DNA of 64,000 nucleotides from Aneurinibacillus sp. Ricciae_BoGa-3 (GTDB lineage: Bacteria; Bacillota; Bacilli; Aneurinibacillales; Aneurinibacillaceae), in contig NZ_CP116887.1 in the NCBI RefSeq assembly GCF_028421645.1, positions 4,895,501 to 4,959,500 on the forward strand, in the 5' to 3' direction. The position numbers and the translations under genes were made by a program. Position 1 is the stretch's first letter; every line of letters begins with the position of its first letter. Positions 27,298-35,266 of this stretch are shown here, piece by piece. The notes under the pieces are model-generated. The model was not told the origin of the DNA. It was given only the letters and a program-made list of their open reading frames with translations, and made no database searches.

Positions 27298-27414
27298 TAC
27301 ATTAGCCGGCTATTCAAAACTTTCTTTTTTTATTATAGTAGAAGAAGCAGCATTTTCCATCATGTTCCATGCTGTTGCAACATTAAATTTGGCTAGCGCG
27401 CAAGGAGGAGTGTA

Positions 27415-28134
27415 ATGAAAAGACTGCTATCTGCCGTTTTGCTTTCAGCTGCAGCAGCTGGCACCTGTATCGGGGCAGCGCCCATTGTATATGGTGCTCC
27501 GGCTGCTGTAACCAGTTCCCAAGTTAAAATTATTTCACAAAGCATGCCTATTAATCTTGAGCATGTTACAGGAAAGATCACGTATCCCAAGTTTGAAGGA
27601 ATCAAGAACAGCAAGGTACAAAACACGCTTAACACCCTGTTTTTAGCCCATGCCCAGACCGTGAAAGCATCTGCTGTAAAGCTCAACCAAGAAGCACAGG
27701 GCTCCTACAGTCCGGAAGCAAAACTAAGTGTAGAGACGCAATATGCGGTAAAACGCAATAAGAATGGCATCGTAAGCGCGGTATTCACCGACTATTCATA
27801 TACGGGCGGCGCGCACGGGATGTATGACAAAGTGGCGTATACGGTTGATGCAAATAGCGGCAGGATTTATCAGTTGAAAGACTTATTTAAAAAAGGCACA
27901 AACTATACGGCCGTTATAAACGCGGAGATAAGGGCACAGTTAAAAACGCAAAAAGAGTACTTCTGGCAAACCCCGTTCAAAGGAATACCGGCTAATCAGC
28001 GTTATTATTTAACCAACCAGGGAATCGTTATTTATTTTGGCCTCTACGAATATACGCCGTACGTAAACGGAATGCCCGAATTTTTTATCCCGTACTCTAA
28101 AATTTCCAAGTATCTAATGGCAGCTGTTAGGTAA
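27415..28134 (+). CDS. Secreted DUF3298/DUF4163 domain protein
   Basis: 239 residues. Signal peptide MKRLLSAVLLSAAAAGTCIGAAPIVYGAPA with likely cleavage near residue 28. The rest resembles the extracellular PdaC/RsiV region: ITYPKFEGIKNSKVQNTLN at the start (DUF4163), then VFTDYSYTGGAHGMYDKVAYTVDANSGRIYQLKDLFKKG (DUF3298 hallmark GGAHG). In RsiV the domain binds lysozyme; here there is no anti-sigma or membrane domain, so function is open. RBS AAGGAGGAG. Confidence 0.85.
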   Translation: MKRLLSAVLLSAAAAGTCIGAAPIVYGAPAAVTSSQVKIISQSMPINLEHVTGKITYPKFEGIKNSKVQNTLNTLFLAHAQTVKASAVKLNQEAQGSYSPEAKLSVETQYAVKRNKNGIVSAVFTDYSYTGGAHGMYDKVAYTVDANSGRIYQLKDLFKKGTNYTAVINAEIRAQLKTQKEYFWQTPFKGIPANQRYYLTNQGIVIYFGLYEYTPYVNGMPEFFIPYSKISKYLMAAVR

Positions 28135-28141
28135 TCCTTTC

Positions 28142-28173
28142 AAAGAAACTCTTACGACACAGAGAGTTTCTTT
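28142..28173 (+). terminator. Terminator after DUF3298 gene
   Basis: AAAGAAACTCT pairs with AGAGTTTCTTT around a 10-nt loop, followed by TCTATTT. Confidence 0.75.
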
Positions 28174-28258
28174 TCTATTTCCGCGAATAGAGCATTTATT
28201 TTCATCCGCATAATATTTATTATATATATGTAAATATTTATATAAAGAAGGCGAATAG

Positions 28259-29461
28259 ATGAATTGGAAACGTACATTAGCTATTTTATGGATAGCTAAC
28301 TTTATCGCGGTCGCTGGCACAAGCTTAATCCTTCCATTTCTCCCTTTATTTATAGAGGACCTCGGCGTTCACCAAATGGCGGATGTTGAAAAGTGGTCAG
28401 GGGCCATTTTCTCTTCCCAAATGCTTACGGCGGTTTTGTTTCAGCCGTTATGGGGATCGCTGGCTGACAAATATGGGCGAAAACCCATGCTTCTGCGGGC
28501 CGGAATTGGGATGGGGATCATGACCATTCTTATGGGGTTTGTTCATGCACCCTGGGAATTGCTTGTTCTCCGGCTAATTAACGGTGTGTTCTCCGGTTTC
28601 ATTTCCATGTCTATTTCCCTGCAGGCTTCCATTACGCCAGATGAACATTCAGGAAAAGCATTGGGAACCTTACAAACCGGCCAGATGGCAGGCACACTTA
28701 TTGGACCGCTTATCGGGGGGGTTCTGGCTGAAGTGCTTGGTTTTCGGGATGTCTTTATTTTAACGGGTTTATTGCTTCTCCTGGCTAGCATCATCGTGAT
28801 GATTCTGGTTAAAGAAATCGTGCCTGAGAAAGCGGCCAAAATGGAAAACGATACAGAATCGCACAGCTGGCGGCTTCTTATTCCGCTTATTCCTGTGTTC
28901 GTTGCGACAACCGTTACCCAATTGGGCATGATGTCCATTCAGCCTATTCTTACAATTTACACCAAGACGGTATACCACGGCGCCCACCTGGCATTTATTG
29001 CGGGACTCGTTGTCGCCGCTTCCGGTGTAGCCAACTTAATCGGTTCCCCTCTTCTTGGACGGTTTGGCGACAAAGTTGGGCAGCGAAAGATTTTAATTGT
29101 TTCACTCGTTATGGCGGGATTGTCCTTCCTGCCTCAGGCATTAACCAACAACATTACGGTTCTGATCATTGGCCGTTTCTTGCTTGGCTTGTTTGTAGGC
29201 GGTATGCTGCCATCCTTAAATGTATTGGTTAAGAAGCTGGCTCCGAAGAATATCCAGGCGAAAGCATTCGGCTTCAACTCCAGTGCCCAATTCCTCGGCA
29301 ACTTTCTTGGTCCGCTCCTGGGGAGCTCGGTTGCAGCTGCGTATGATATCCGGGATGTCTTCTATATAACCATGATCATTCTTTTCCTCAATGCATTGCT
29401 GATTGCATGGAACCGAAAATTGGATGTCCCTGTAAGCAATAAAATCTCCCATCAACCTTAA
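28259..29461 (+). CDS. MFS multidrug-type exporter (DHA1 family)
   Basis: 400 residues, 12 membrane helices. N-terminal WIANFIAVAGTSLILPFLPLFIEDLG, loop 2-3 motif GSLADKYGRKPMLL, and motif C-like GQMAGTLIGPLIGGVLAE in helix 5 place it among drug-proton antiporters similar to Bacillus YkuC. Repeated motif A in the second half (LLGRFGDKVGQRKILI). Monocistronic, with a terminator overlapping the stop. Substrate unknown. Confidence 0.87.
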   Translation: MNWKRTLAILWIANFIAVAGTSLILPFLPLFIEDLGVHQMADVEKWSGAIFSSQMLTAVLFQPLWGSLADKYGRKPMLLRAGIGMGIMTILMGFVHAPWELLVLRLINGVFSGFISMSISLQASITPDEHSGKALGTLQTGQMAGTLIGPLIGGVLAEVLGFRDVFILTGLLLLLASIIVMILVKEIVPEKAAKMENDTESHSWRLLIPLIPVFVATTVTQLGMMSIQPILTIYTKTVYHGAHLAFIAGLVVAASGVANLIGSPLLGRFGDKVGQRKILIVSLVMAGLSFLPQALTNNITVLIIGRFLLGLFVGGMLPSLNVLVKKLAPKNIQAKAFGFNSSAQFLGNFLGPLLGSSVAAAYDIRDVFYITMIILFLNALLIAWNRKLDVPVSNKISHQP

Positions 29462-29473
29462 GATGGGAATTTT
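29441..29473 (+). terminator. Terminator overlapping the MFS stop codon
   Basis: AAAATCTCCCATC and GATGGGAATTTT form a stem around AACCTTAA, followed by ACTG. Confidence 0.7.
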
Positions 29474-29549
29474 ACTGCGTGCACTTTTTTGAATAGGCAA
29501 GCCGCTTCCTGTAAATATTAAAGCAATAAAAAATAAGGAGGTTATGTTC

Positions 29550-29729
29550 ATGAATGCACAGCGGGCTAAGGAGATTACCACATCACCTCAGGTAGTAGAT
29601 GTTACCTTTCAGGGGGTTTCCGTATATATTCAACACGTTGACGAAAAGAAAGAAACAGCAAGAATTTACCCGCTTGATCACCCGGAAAAAGAGCAGGAAG
29701 TGCCGTTAAACAGCCTGCAGGAACGCTAA
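29550..29729 (+). CDS. sspH: Small acid-soluble spore protein H
   Basis: 59 residues (MNAQRAKEITTSPQVVDVTF...), matching SspH in length and pattern: MNxQRAKEI start, the middle VSVYIQHVDEKKETARIYPLDHPE and C-terminal PLNSL. Expressed in the forespore in Bacillus. An ATG at 29544 is only 2 nt from GGAGG; ATG 29550 at 8 nt is the better start. This gene is direct evidence for a spore former. Confidence 0.9.
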   Translation: MNAQRAKEITTSPQVVDVTFQGVSVYIQHVDEKKETARIYPLDHPEKEQEVPLNSLQER

Positions 29730-29767
29730 CGTGTAGATGGCCAAGGACACGGCAGCCATGGCTCGTG

Positions 29768-30310
29768 TTAGATAACTTCGCTCATGGCTGCTTGCGCTTC
29801 AATGTGCATGGTGTAACGAACTTTTTGAATATAGTAAAATTCATACATGTCGGCGTTTGCATGATTATGCACAAACGAGTGCTTCGGATTTTCGTTTAGC
29901 CGTTGACAGTAAGGCAACTTTTCCGCTGCTGTACGGGAACGGACATTTTCCTTGCGAATTCGCATATAAACCGTCTCCATTTGATGCTCATAGAACAATT
30001 CACTTAAAAACGCCTCTTTTGCGGCTTGGTTGTAGCCCTTCCCAAAATACATCTTACCAATCCATGTGCCAATAAAGCCTGCCCGATTTTCAATGTCGTA
30101 TAAAGTAATCGTGCCAATCGGATGCCCGCATTCGTCAAGAATTGTGCGGGATATTAAGTTACCCTGCTCTTCTTGTTCGATTATTTGCTTCGTGATAAAT
30201 AGGAACTCCCCGAAGGAACTTGCTTTGTGACGCACGAATGGGAAGACAGCAGGATCACTCATTAAATCGAACAAAACACGGCAATCCGACAACTCACGTT
30301 TTTTCAGCAC
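29768..30310 (-). CDS. GNAT-family N-acetyltransferase (RimJ-like)
   Basis: 180 residues. GTG 30310 follows GGAGGG with 7-nt spacing. Fold features: N-terminal RELSDCRVLFDLMSDPAVFPFV, then GTITLYDIENRAGFIGTWIGKMYFGKGYNQAAKEAFL, where GKGYNQ is the acetyl-CoA loop (G-x-G-x-A type, atypical Asn). C-terminal helix-strand ETVYMRIRKENVRSRTAAEKL matches the conserved Asn-x-x-S of GNAT. Target unknown. Confidence 0.83.
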   Translation of the reverse strand: MLKKRELSDCRVLFDLMSDPAVFPFVRHKASSFGEFLFITKQIIEQEEQGNLISRTILDECGHPIGTITLYDIENRAGFIGTWIGKMYFGKGYNQAAKEAFLSELFYEHQMETVYMRIRKENVRSRTAAEKLPYCQRLNENPKHSFVHNHANADMYEFYYIQKVRYTMHIEAQAAMSEVI

Positions 30311-30445
30311 AATGAGTCCCTCCAGGTATACTAGATCAGTGGGTCTCCCCTAAATTATCTACCCTTATTGTACTTTTTTATCAAGGCGGAAACGTTGAAT
30401 TAATGTAAAGGAATGATAAAGTTTTAGGCTTGCTTAATAAGAATA

Positions 30446-30612
30446 AACATCGCGGACATACCGCTCTGTCCCTTCCCCCCGCAGAAGTTTTTTCGGCCGC
30501 TTTCTGTCACAACGGGCGGACCGCATTAGGGAATCTTGGCTATCGGCAAGCATAGCGCAGGCGATAGCCTTAGATTCCTTTATACCGTTTAGGTGCAACA
30601 TCTGGGTATCTC
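30446..30612. repeat. Dispersed intergenic repeat, copy A (interrupted)
   Basis: Bases 30446-30524 (ACATCGCGGACATACCGCTC onwards) match two other copies at 41237-41325 and 50121-50225. After CGGACCG the match breaks off, 30525-30594 carries an extra segment, then resumes as ACATCTGGGTATCTC, as in copy C. The extra part contains a long palindrome (see separate finding). The rest of the intergenic space, 30311-30445 and 30613-30768, shows only A+T-rich DNA and no gene. Confidence 0.75.
30530..30578. repeat. Near-perfect palindrome inside repeat copy A
   Basis: GGAATCT-T-GGCTATCG (30530-30545) and CGATAGCC-TT-AGATTCC (30562-30578) pair over 15 positions with one bulged base, leaving a 16-nt loop. 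No T tract follows. Confidence 0.7.
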
Positions 30613-30768
30613 TTTAGCGTTTTGGGGATCATCCGGTCCCCGGGTAAGAAATAGCGCTTTAAAGTAACATTAATTTCTTTATGGACAAGCAAAGAGAAAC
30701 TAAGGCTATCGACCTTCACCTACGGTTTGGCGTCAGCCAAGTTTTCTAGTAGGCTATTCAAGCTAACG

Positions 30769-33111
30769 TTAACTTTGCAAGTGATAGGTGTCCGCGGAGA
30801 CGCCAGCGATAAACGGGCTCATTTCACCAAGGAAAAAAATGTGCAGTTCGTGCATCGCCCTTGTACAGGCCGTATAGAATAGCCTGCGTTCATTTTCCCT
30901 TCCGTATTGTTCCAGTGAACCATTGTAAATGATCACGGCATCAAACTCGACGCCTTTGGCCAGGTAAGAAGGGATCACCAGTACACCGGACTCGAACGAT
31001 GCGGTTTCCTTTTTGATAAGGCGCAGCGGCACTTCGTTCCTGAGGGCATCGTAGGCTTCCTCACTTTCCTGAGCCGTTTTGCAAATAACAGCAACCGTTT
31101 CGTGGCCAGCAGCCTGGAGTTCCCTGATCTTTCCGCTAATAAACTGAGCAAGGTGGGGTTTGTCTGCGGCCTGTTTAACCACGGGCTTACTACCTTCACG
31201 GTTAAAAGGTTCAATCTCTTCCCCACCTTCAATCATGCTGCTTGTAAACTCAATAATTTGGCGCGTAGAACGATAGCTTCGCTTTAATACGATGGTCTCA
31301 GCCTGTTCGGCTTCATATAAGGAAGCCAGGGCCGAAAACGCTTCGCCCGAGCCGACATGCGCAAAGATAGCCTGGTTCAAATCACCAAGCACAGTCATCT
31401 TGGCCCGTGGAAACAACCGCTTAATAAAAGCAAACTGAAAAGGGGAGTAATCCTGCGCCTCATCGATAAATACATGGCGAATAGAAGTATTGGTCTCAAA
31501 ACCCTCGATTCGCTCCTTCAGGTAAAGATAAGGCACTGCATCTTCGTAAGCCAGTTCAGAACGCTCAAGCCTATCCAATGTCTGTGAGCAAATACCGGGC
31601 CAATTCCCAGAGGCCGGCGCTCCATCAAAACGGGCTATGTAGGCCGGTTCTGCAAATAACCGCCGGTATATAGCCGGAATATCTACAAACCCGAGCCTTT
31701 TAATACGTGCCCGGATTGGCTTCAAACGCTCCTGCACAACAACAGAAGCCAGCAGTTCCTTTTCCCGGTCAAAGTCGTTGAACGTATCCTCTGTGTATTG
31801 TTTTTTGCGGCGCAGTTTCTGGTACGCGCGCGCATACGTCTCCGTATCAAGCAATTCGATTTCATCTTCAACCCATTTTTTCTTTCGTTCCCTGCGCGCC
31901 TGCTCCTTTAATTCCTTCAGAAGCCATTCGCTTAGCAGCTTCATGCGGTTCGGGATTGGCAGGGATTGCTCCATACGGTAGAATTGCCCGGCTATATCTG
32001 CAGCAGAAAACAGGATCTGGCCGCGGAATTTCACATCTTTGAATACCATTCCTCCCCGTCCCAGAGCCGCAGCATATTGCTCAATAACGTGCATGAAATC
32101 CGCAGTTGCCTTATAGCGGATTCCCTCGATACGATCTATATAACCTGGTTGGTCCATAGCCGTAAGCGTGTATTCCATCTGCGTAAACGGGTCTTCAAGC
32201 CGAAAATTTTTACCAAGCCGCCGCTCCAGATATTCCTGGAACGTTGCCTGCTGCATGTTTTCCTCACCCAGCTCCGGCAGAACTGTCGAAACGTAACTGT
32301 TGAACATTGGATTAGGCGAGAAGAGGACAATATTTTCAGCTCGCAGCATGCCGCGATAGCGGTAAAGCAGGTAGGCCACACGCTGCAGAGCTGCAGACGT
32401 TTTGCCACTCCCAGCAGCTCCCTGCACGACAAGCAGATGGCTTTTTTCGTTTCGAATAATTTGGTTTTGCTCTTTCTGAATGGTCGCGACAATGCTTTTC
32501 ATCTGAGAATCTGCCTGTTTACCAAGTACCTGCTGCAGCAGCTCGTCGCCAACGGTGATGCCCGTGTCAAAAAGGCTACGAATACGACCATCGCGGATAA
32601 CATACTGCCGCTTTAAATCAATGGTTCCCTTTATTGTGCCGCCAGGCGTTTCGTACTGCGCCGGTCCCGGCGGGTAATCATAGTAAAGGCTTGATACAGG
32701 CGCTCTCCAATCATAAACAAGAAAGTTCTCTTCCGTCTCATCCATGAGTGAAGCGGTACCAAGGTAGATACGCTCAGTTTCATGCCTACCGGCCTCCACA
32801 AAATCGATTCGGCCAAAATAAGGTGACTGCCTCAGCCTTTTTAACGCCAGCAGCTGATTGCGCGCATGACGATGGCTGCGTTCCCTCTCGGACAGTACCT
32901 CCACCTGTTGTTTAATACTTGCATGCGTTTCCGCTAATTCGTACACATCCTCAAGATTAACGGTAACATCATCCCAAAAGTTCTTTCTTATTTGCACAAT
33001 ATCGAGCTTTGTCTCGCTGACATGCTGCTCCAGCTTATCGAGCCGCTGATCAATAATGCCAATAACCCTGTCAACCCGCTGTTGCTCTTTCTGCCAATTC
33101 TGCTTCTCCAT
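30769..33111 (-). CDS. helD: HelD-type RNA polymerase recycling helicase (UvrD/Rep-like)
   Basis: 780 residues, close to the 774 of Bacillus subtilis HelD. An N-terminal coiled coil (WQKEQQRVDRVIGIIDQRLDKLEQHVSETKLDIVQ) is the arm that enters the polymerase secondary channel; the class signature ENFLVYDWRAPVSSLYYDY follows at about 130-150. Helicase motifs: VVQGAAGSGKTSAALQR (Walker A), FIDEAQDY (Walker B), LGDLNQAIF, LKRSYRSTRQI, YTACTRAMHEL. HelD removes stalled RNA polymerase from DNA. ATG 33111 with a GGAG-like site upstream. Likely single-gene unit. Confidence 0.9.
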   Translation of the reverse strand: MEKQNWQKEQQRVDRVIGIIDQRLDKLEQHVSETKLDIVQIRKNFWDDVTVNLEDVYELAETHASIKQQVEVLSERERSHRHARNQLLALKRLRQSPYFGRIDFVEAGRHETERIYLGTASLMDETEENFLVYDWRAPVSSLYYDYPPGPAQYETPGGTIKGTIDLKRQYVIRDGRIRSLFDTGITVGDELLQQVLGKQADSQMKSIVATIQKEQNQIIRNEKSHLLVVQGAAGSGKTSAALQRVAYLLYRYRGMLRAENIVLFSPNPMFNSYVSTVLPELGEENMQQATFQEYLERRLGKNFRLEDPFTQMEYTLTAMDQPGYIDRIEGIRYKATADFMHVIEQYAAALGRGGMVFKDVKFRGQILFSAADIAGQFYRMEQSLPIPNRMKLLSEWLLKELKEQARRERKKKWVEDEIELLDTETYARAYQKLRRKKQYTEDTFNDFDREKELLASVVVQERLKPIRARIKRLGFVDIPAIYRRLFAEPAYIARFDGAPASGNWPGICSQTLDRLERSELAYEDAVPYLYLKERIEGFETNTSIRHVFIDEAQDYSPFQFAFIKRLFPRAKMTVLGDLNQAIFAHVGSGEAFSALASLYEAEQAETIVLKRSYRSTRQIIEFTSSMIEGGEEIEPFNREGSKPVVKQAADKPHLAQFISGKIRELQAAGHETVAVICKTAQESEEAYDALRNEVPLRLIKKETASFESGVLVIPSYLAKGVEFDAVIIYNGSLEQYGRENERRLFYTACTRAMHELHIFFLGEMSPFIAGVSADTYHLQS

Positions 33112-33187
33112 ATCCCTGCCCCTCCCTTTACTTAAAAACCTGGCTGCTGCCAGAAAAGATTTGACAGACCGGATTCATTGTGTTATT

Positions 33188-33214
33188 ATTATAATGGATA
33201 ATTATTTTTATCAA
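33188..33214 (-). promoter_or_regulatory. Candidate helD promoter
   Basis: TTGATA (33214-33209) and TATAAT (33193-33188) with 15-bp spacing, shorter than usual; good hexamers but suboptimal spacer. A 17-bp spacing to TAATAA overlapping the same bases is an alternative. Confidence 0.45.
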
Positions 33215-33294
33215 CATTAAAAAGCGGATGTTTTTTCAGTTTAGCATAGAATACTGTGAAATTCAATGGAAGCTACGCCATACATATCGTACAC

Positions 33295-33327
33295 AAAACG
33301 GAGACGCTCATGTAACGTCTCCGTTTT
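33295..33327 (-). terminator. Terminator of the ABC exporter operon, bidirectional in form
   Basis: AAAACGGAGACG (33295-33306) pairs with CGTCTCCGTTTT (33316-33327). T4 on minus and a longer T run on plus. On minus it ends the ABC exporter transcript. Confidence 0.85.
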
Positions 33328-33379
33328 TTATTTTTACCCCATCTGACACTAAAAAACAACCGGGAAGGCCAATCAATAT

Positions 33380-35266
33380 TTAATCCAGGACACCCTCTAT
33401 GTTTTTAAACTGGTTCATAAACATGCGATAATACAGCCCTTGCTGCTGAATGAGGGCAGCATGGTTCCCTTCTTCTGCGATGTGCCCGCGATCGATAACC
33501 ATAATGGTATCTGCATCCCGAATCGTGTTGAGCCTGTGGGCAATGATAAAGCTGGTCCGCCCCTGCATAATGTTTAACAAAGCTTCCTGTATGTGAAGCT
33601 CGGTACGGGTATCGATGCTGCTGGTGGCTTCATCCAAAATAAGTATGGAGGGCTTAGCCAGAATAACCCGTGCAATGGCCAACAGCTGTCTCTGACCCTG
33701 ACTTAAGTTTCCCCCGTTTTCTGAAAGTACGGTGTCATATTGATCAGGCAGACGCCCAATAAACACGCTGGCGTTTGCCATTCCCGCCGCTGTCTCCACC
33801 TCTTCATCTGTAGCATCCGGCTTGCCGTATTTTATATTCTCTCTAATTGTTCCCGAGAATAAATACGTATCCTGCAGCACAATACCGAAGCACTTCCTTA
33901 CACTGTCCCTTGTGTATTCCCGAATGTCCCTGCCATCGATTAAAATCCTTCCCCCGGTTACATCATAGAAGCGTGTTATTAAGTTGACGATCGTTGTTTT
34001 ACCGGCTCCTGTAGGGCCAACAAGCGCTGTACTGCTGCCTTTTTCCGCATGAAAACTTACATTTTTTAATATAGGCACATCCGGTCTATACCCAAAACTA
34101 ACCTTATCAAATGCGACATCACCCCGGGGATTTTCCAGTACGATTGCACCCGGCAAATCCGCAGGTTCCTCGCGCTCATCCATAATCTCAAACACCCGCT
34201 CCGCGCCGGCTACTCCCGATTGAAGGACATTAAAAATATTGGCCAGATCATTCAAAGGCCGGACGAATTGCCTGGAGTAGCTTAAAAAACTTGCAATAAT
34301 GCCAACTGTAATGAGGCTTTTCACAGCTAGAATACCGCCCACAATTGCTACTGCGGCGAAGCCAATATTGTTGATGGCATTCATAAGCGGCATGAGAAAG
34401 CCTGACCAGATTTGCGCCTTCAATCCTACGTCACACAGCCGCGAATTGACTTCATCAAACTCCGCGATTGCTTTTTCTTCATGATTAAACGCTTTAACAA
34501 CCTGTATACCTGAAATGGTTTCTTCCACGTGGCTGTTCAGTCTGCCAAGCTGTACCTGTTGTTCCTTGAATAAAGAACTTGTTTTTCTGGCGATGGTGCG
34601 GGTGAGCAGGAAAACGAGCGGTACGGTGATAAAACTCGCCAATGTGAGCGCAGGGCTTAGCCAGAGCATCATAATAAGCGAACCTGCTATCGCAATCAAT
34701 CCCGACATTAACTGTGTGGTTGACTGAGATATCGTCGTACTGACATTATCAATATCATTAGACAATCTGCTCATCAGTTCCCCGTGTGGATGTGTATCAA
34801 AAAAAGCAACAGGAAGCTTCTGGAGTTTTGCAAATAGCGCTTCTCTCAGCCTCATCACAATTTGCTGGGAGACACCCGCCATCAGCCAGCCCTGCAGAAA
34901 GGTCAGCAGTCCATCGACAACATACGTCCCAACAAGGGTTAGAACGGCAATGCCCAGCACATTAAAGTTAACGAGGTGCCTGGGACCGGACATAGCATCA
35001 ACGGAAATGCCAATTAAATAAGGCCCTAGAAGCGTAATCACCGAATCAACCACGATAAAAAGGAAGATAACCGTTAATAATGTTCTTTGTTCACCAAAGT
35101 ATGACCATAACCTTTTAAGCGTCCCTTTCAGATCCTTTGGTTTAACAATGGGTCCACCTCTGCGAAATGCGCCAAAGTTTCCCCCAGGCCTGCCCGGTCT
35201 ATTGACGATGGAATAATCGCGTTGGGTTTTACTTTCTTCGTGCTGCTCATTCTGTTGGGACATCAT
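33380..35266 (-). CDS. ABC exporter half-transporter, second subunit of a heterodimer
   Basis: 628 residues: cytoplasmic N-tail of about 60, six-helix ABC transmembrane domain to about 350, then ATPase. ATPase motifs: Walker A GPTGAGKTT, Walker B ILILDEATSSID with catalytic Glu present, H-loop IIAHRLNTI; the signature is LSQGQ instead of LSGGQ. It starts within the last 20 bp of the partner gene upstream. The partner has the degenerate Walker B and H-loop, so this protein supplies the competent Walker site. Resembles Bacillus YfiBC/BmrCD-type multidrug or lipid exporters. Substrate unknown. Confidence 0.88.
   Translation of the reverse strand: MMSQQNEQHEESKTQRDYSIVNRPGRPGGNFGAFRRGGPIVKPKDLKGTLKRLWSYFGEQRTLLTVIFLFIVVDSVITLLGPYLIGISVDAMSGPRHLVNFNVLGIAVLTLVGTYVVDGLLTFLQGWLMAGVSQQIVMRLREALFAKLQKLPVAFFDTHPHGELMSRLSNDIDNVSTTISQSTTQLMSGLIAIAGSLIMMLWLSPALTLASFITVPLVFLLTRTIARKTSSLFKEQQVQLGRLNSHVEETISGIQVVKAFNHEEKAIAEFDEVNSRLCDVGLKAQIWSGFLMPLMNAINNIGFAAVAIVGGILAVKSLITVGIIASFLSYSRQFVRPLNDLANIFNVLQSGVAGAERVFEIMDEREEPADLPGAIVLENPRGDVAFDKVSFGYRPDVPILKNVSFHAEKGSSTALVGPTGAGKTTIVNLITRFYDVTGGRILIDGRDIREYTRDSVRKCFGIVLQDTYLFSGTIRENIKYGKPDATDEEVETAAGMANASVFIGRLPDQYDTVLSENGGNLSQGQRQLLAIARVILAKPSILILDEATSSIDTRTELHIQEALLNIMQGRTSFIIAHRLNTIRDADTIMVIDRGHIAEEGNHAALIQQQGLYYRMFMNQFKNIEGVLD

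Noticed and set aside
29743..29790. Terminator after sspH
   Set aside because: GCAGCCATG and CATGGCTGC form a hairpin, but the second arm is inside the GNAT coding end and no T tract follows.
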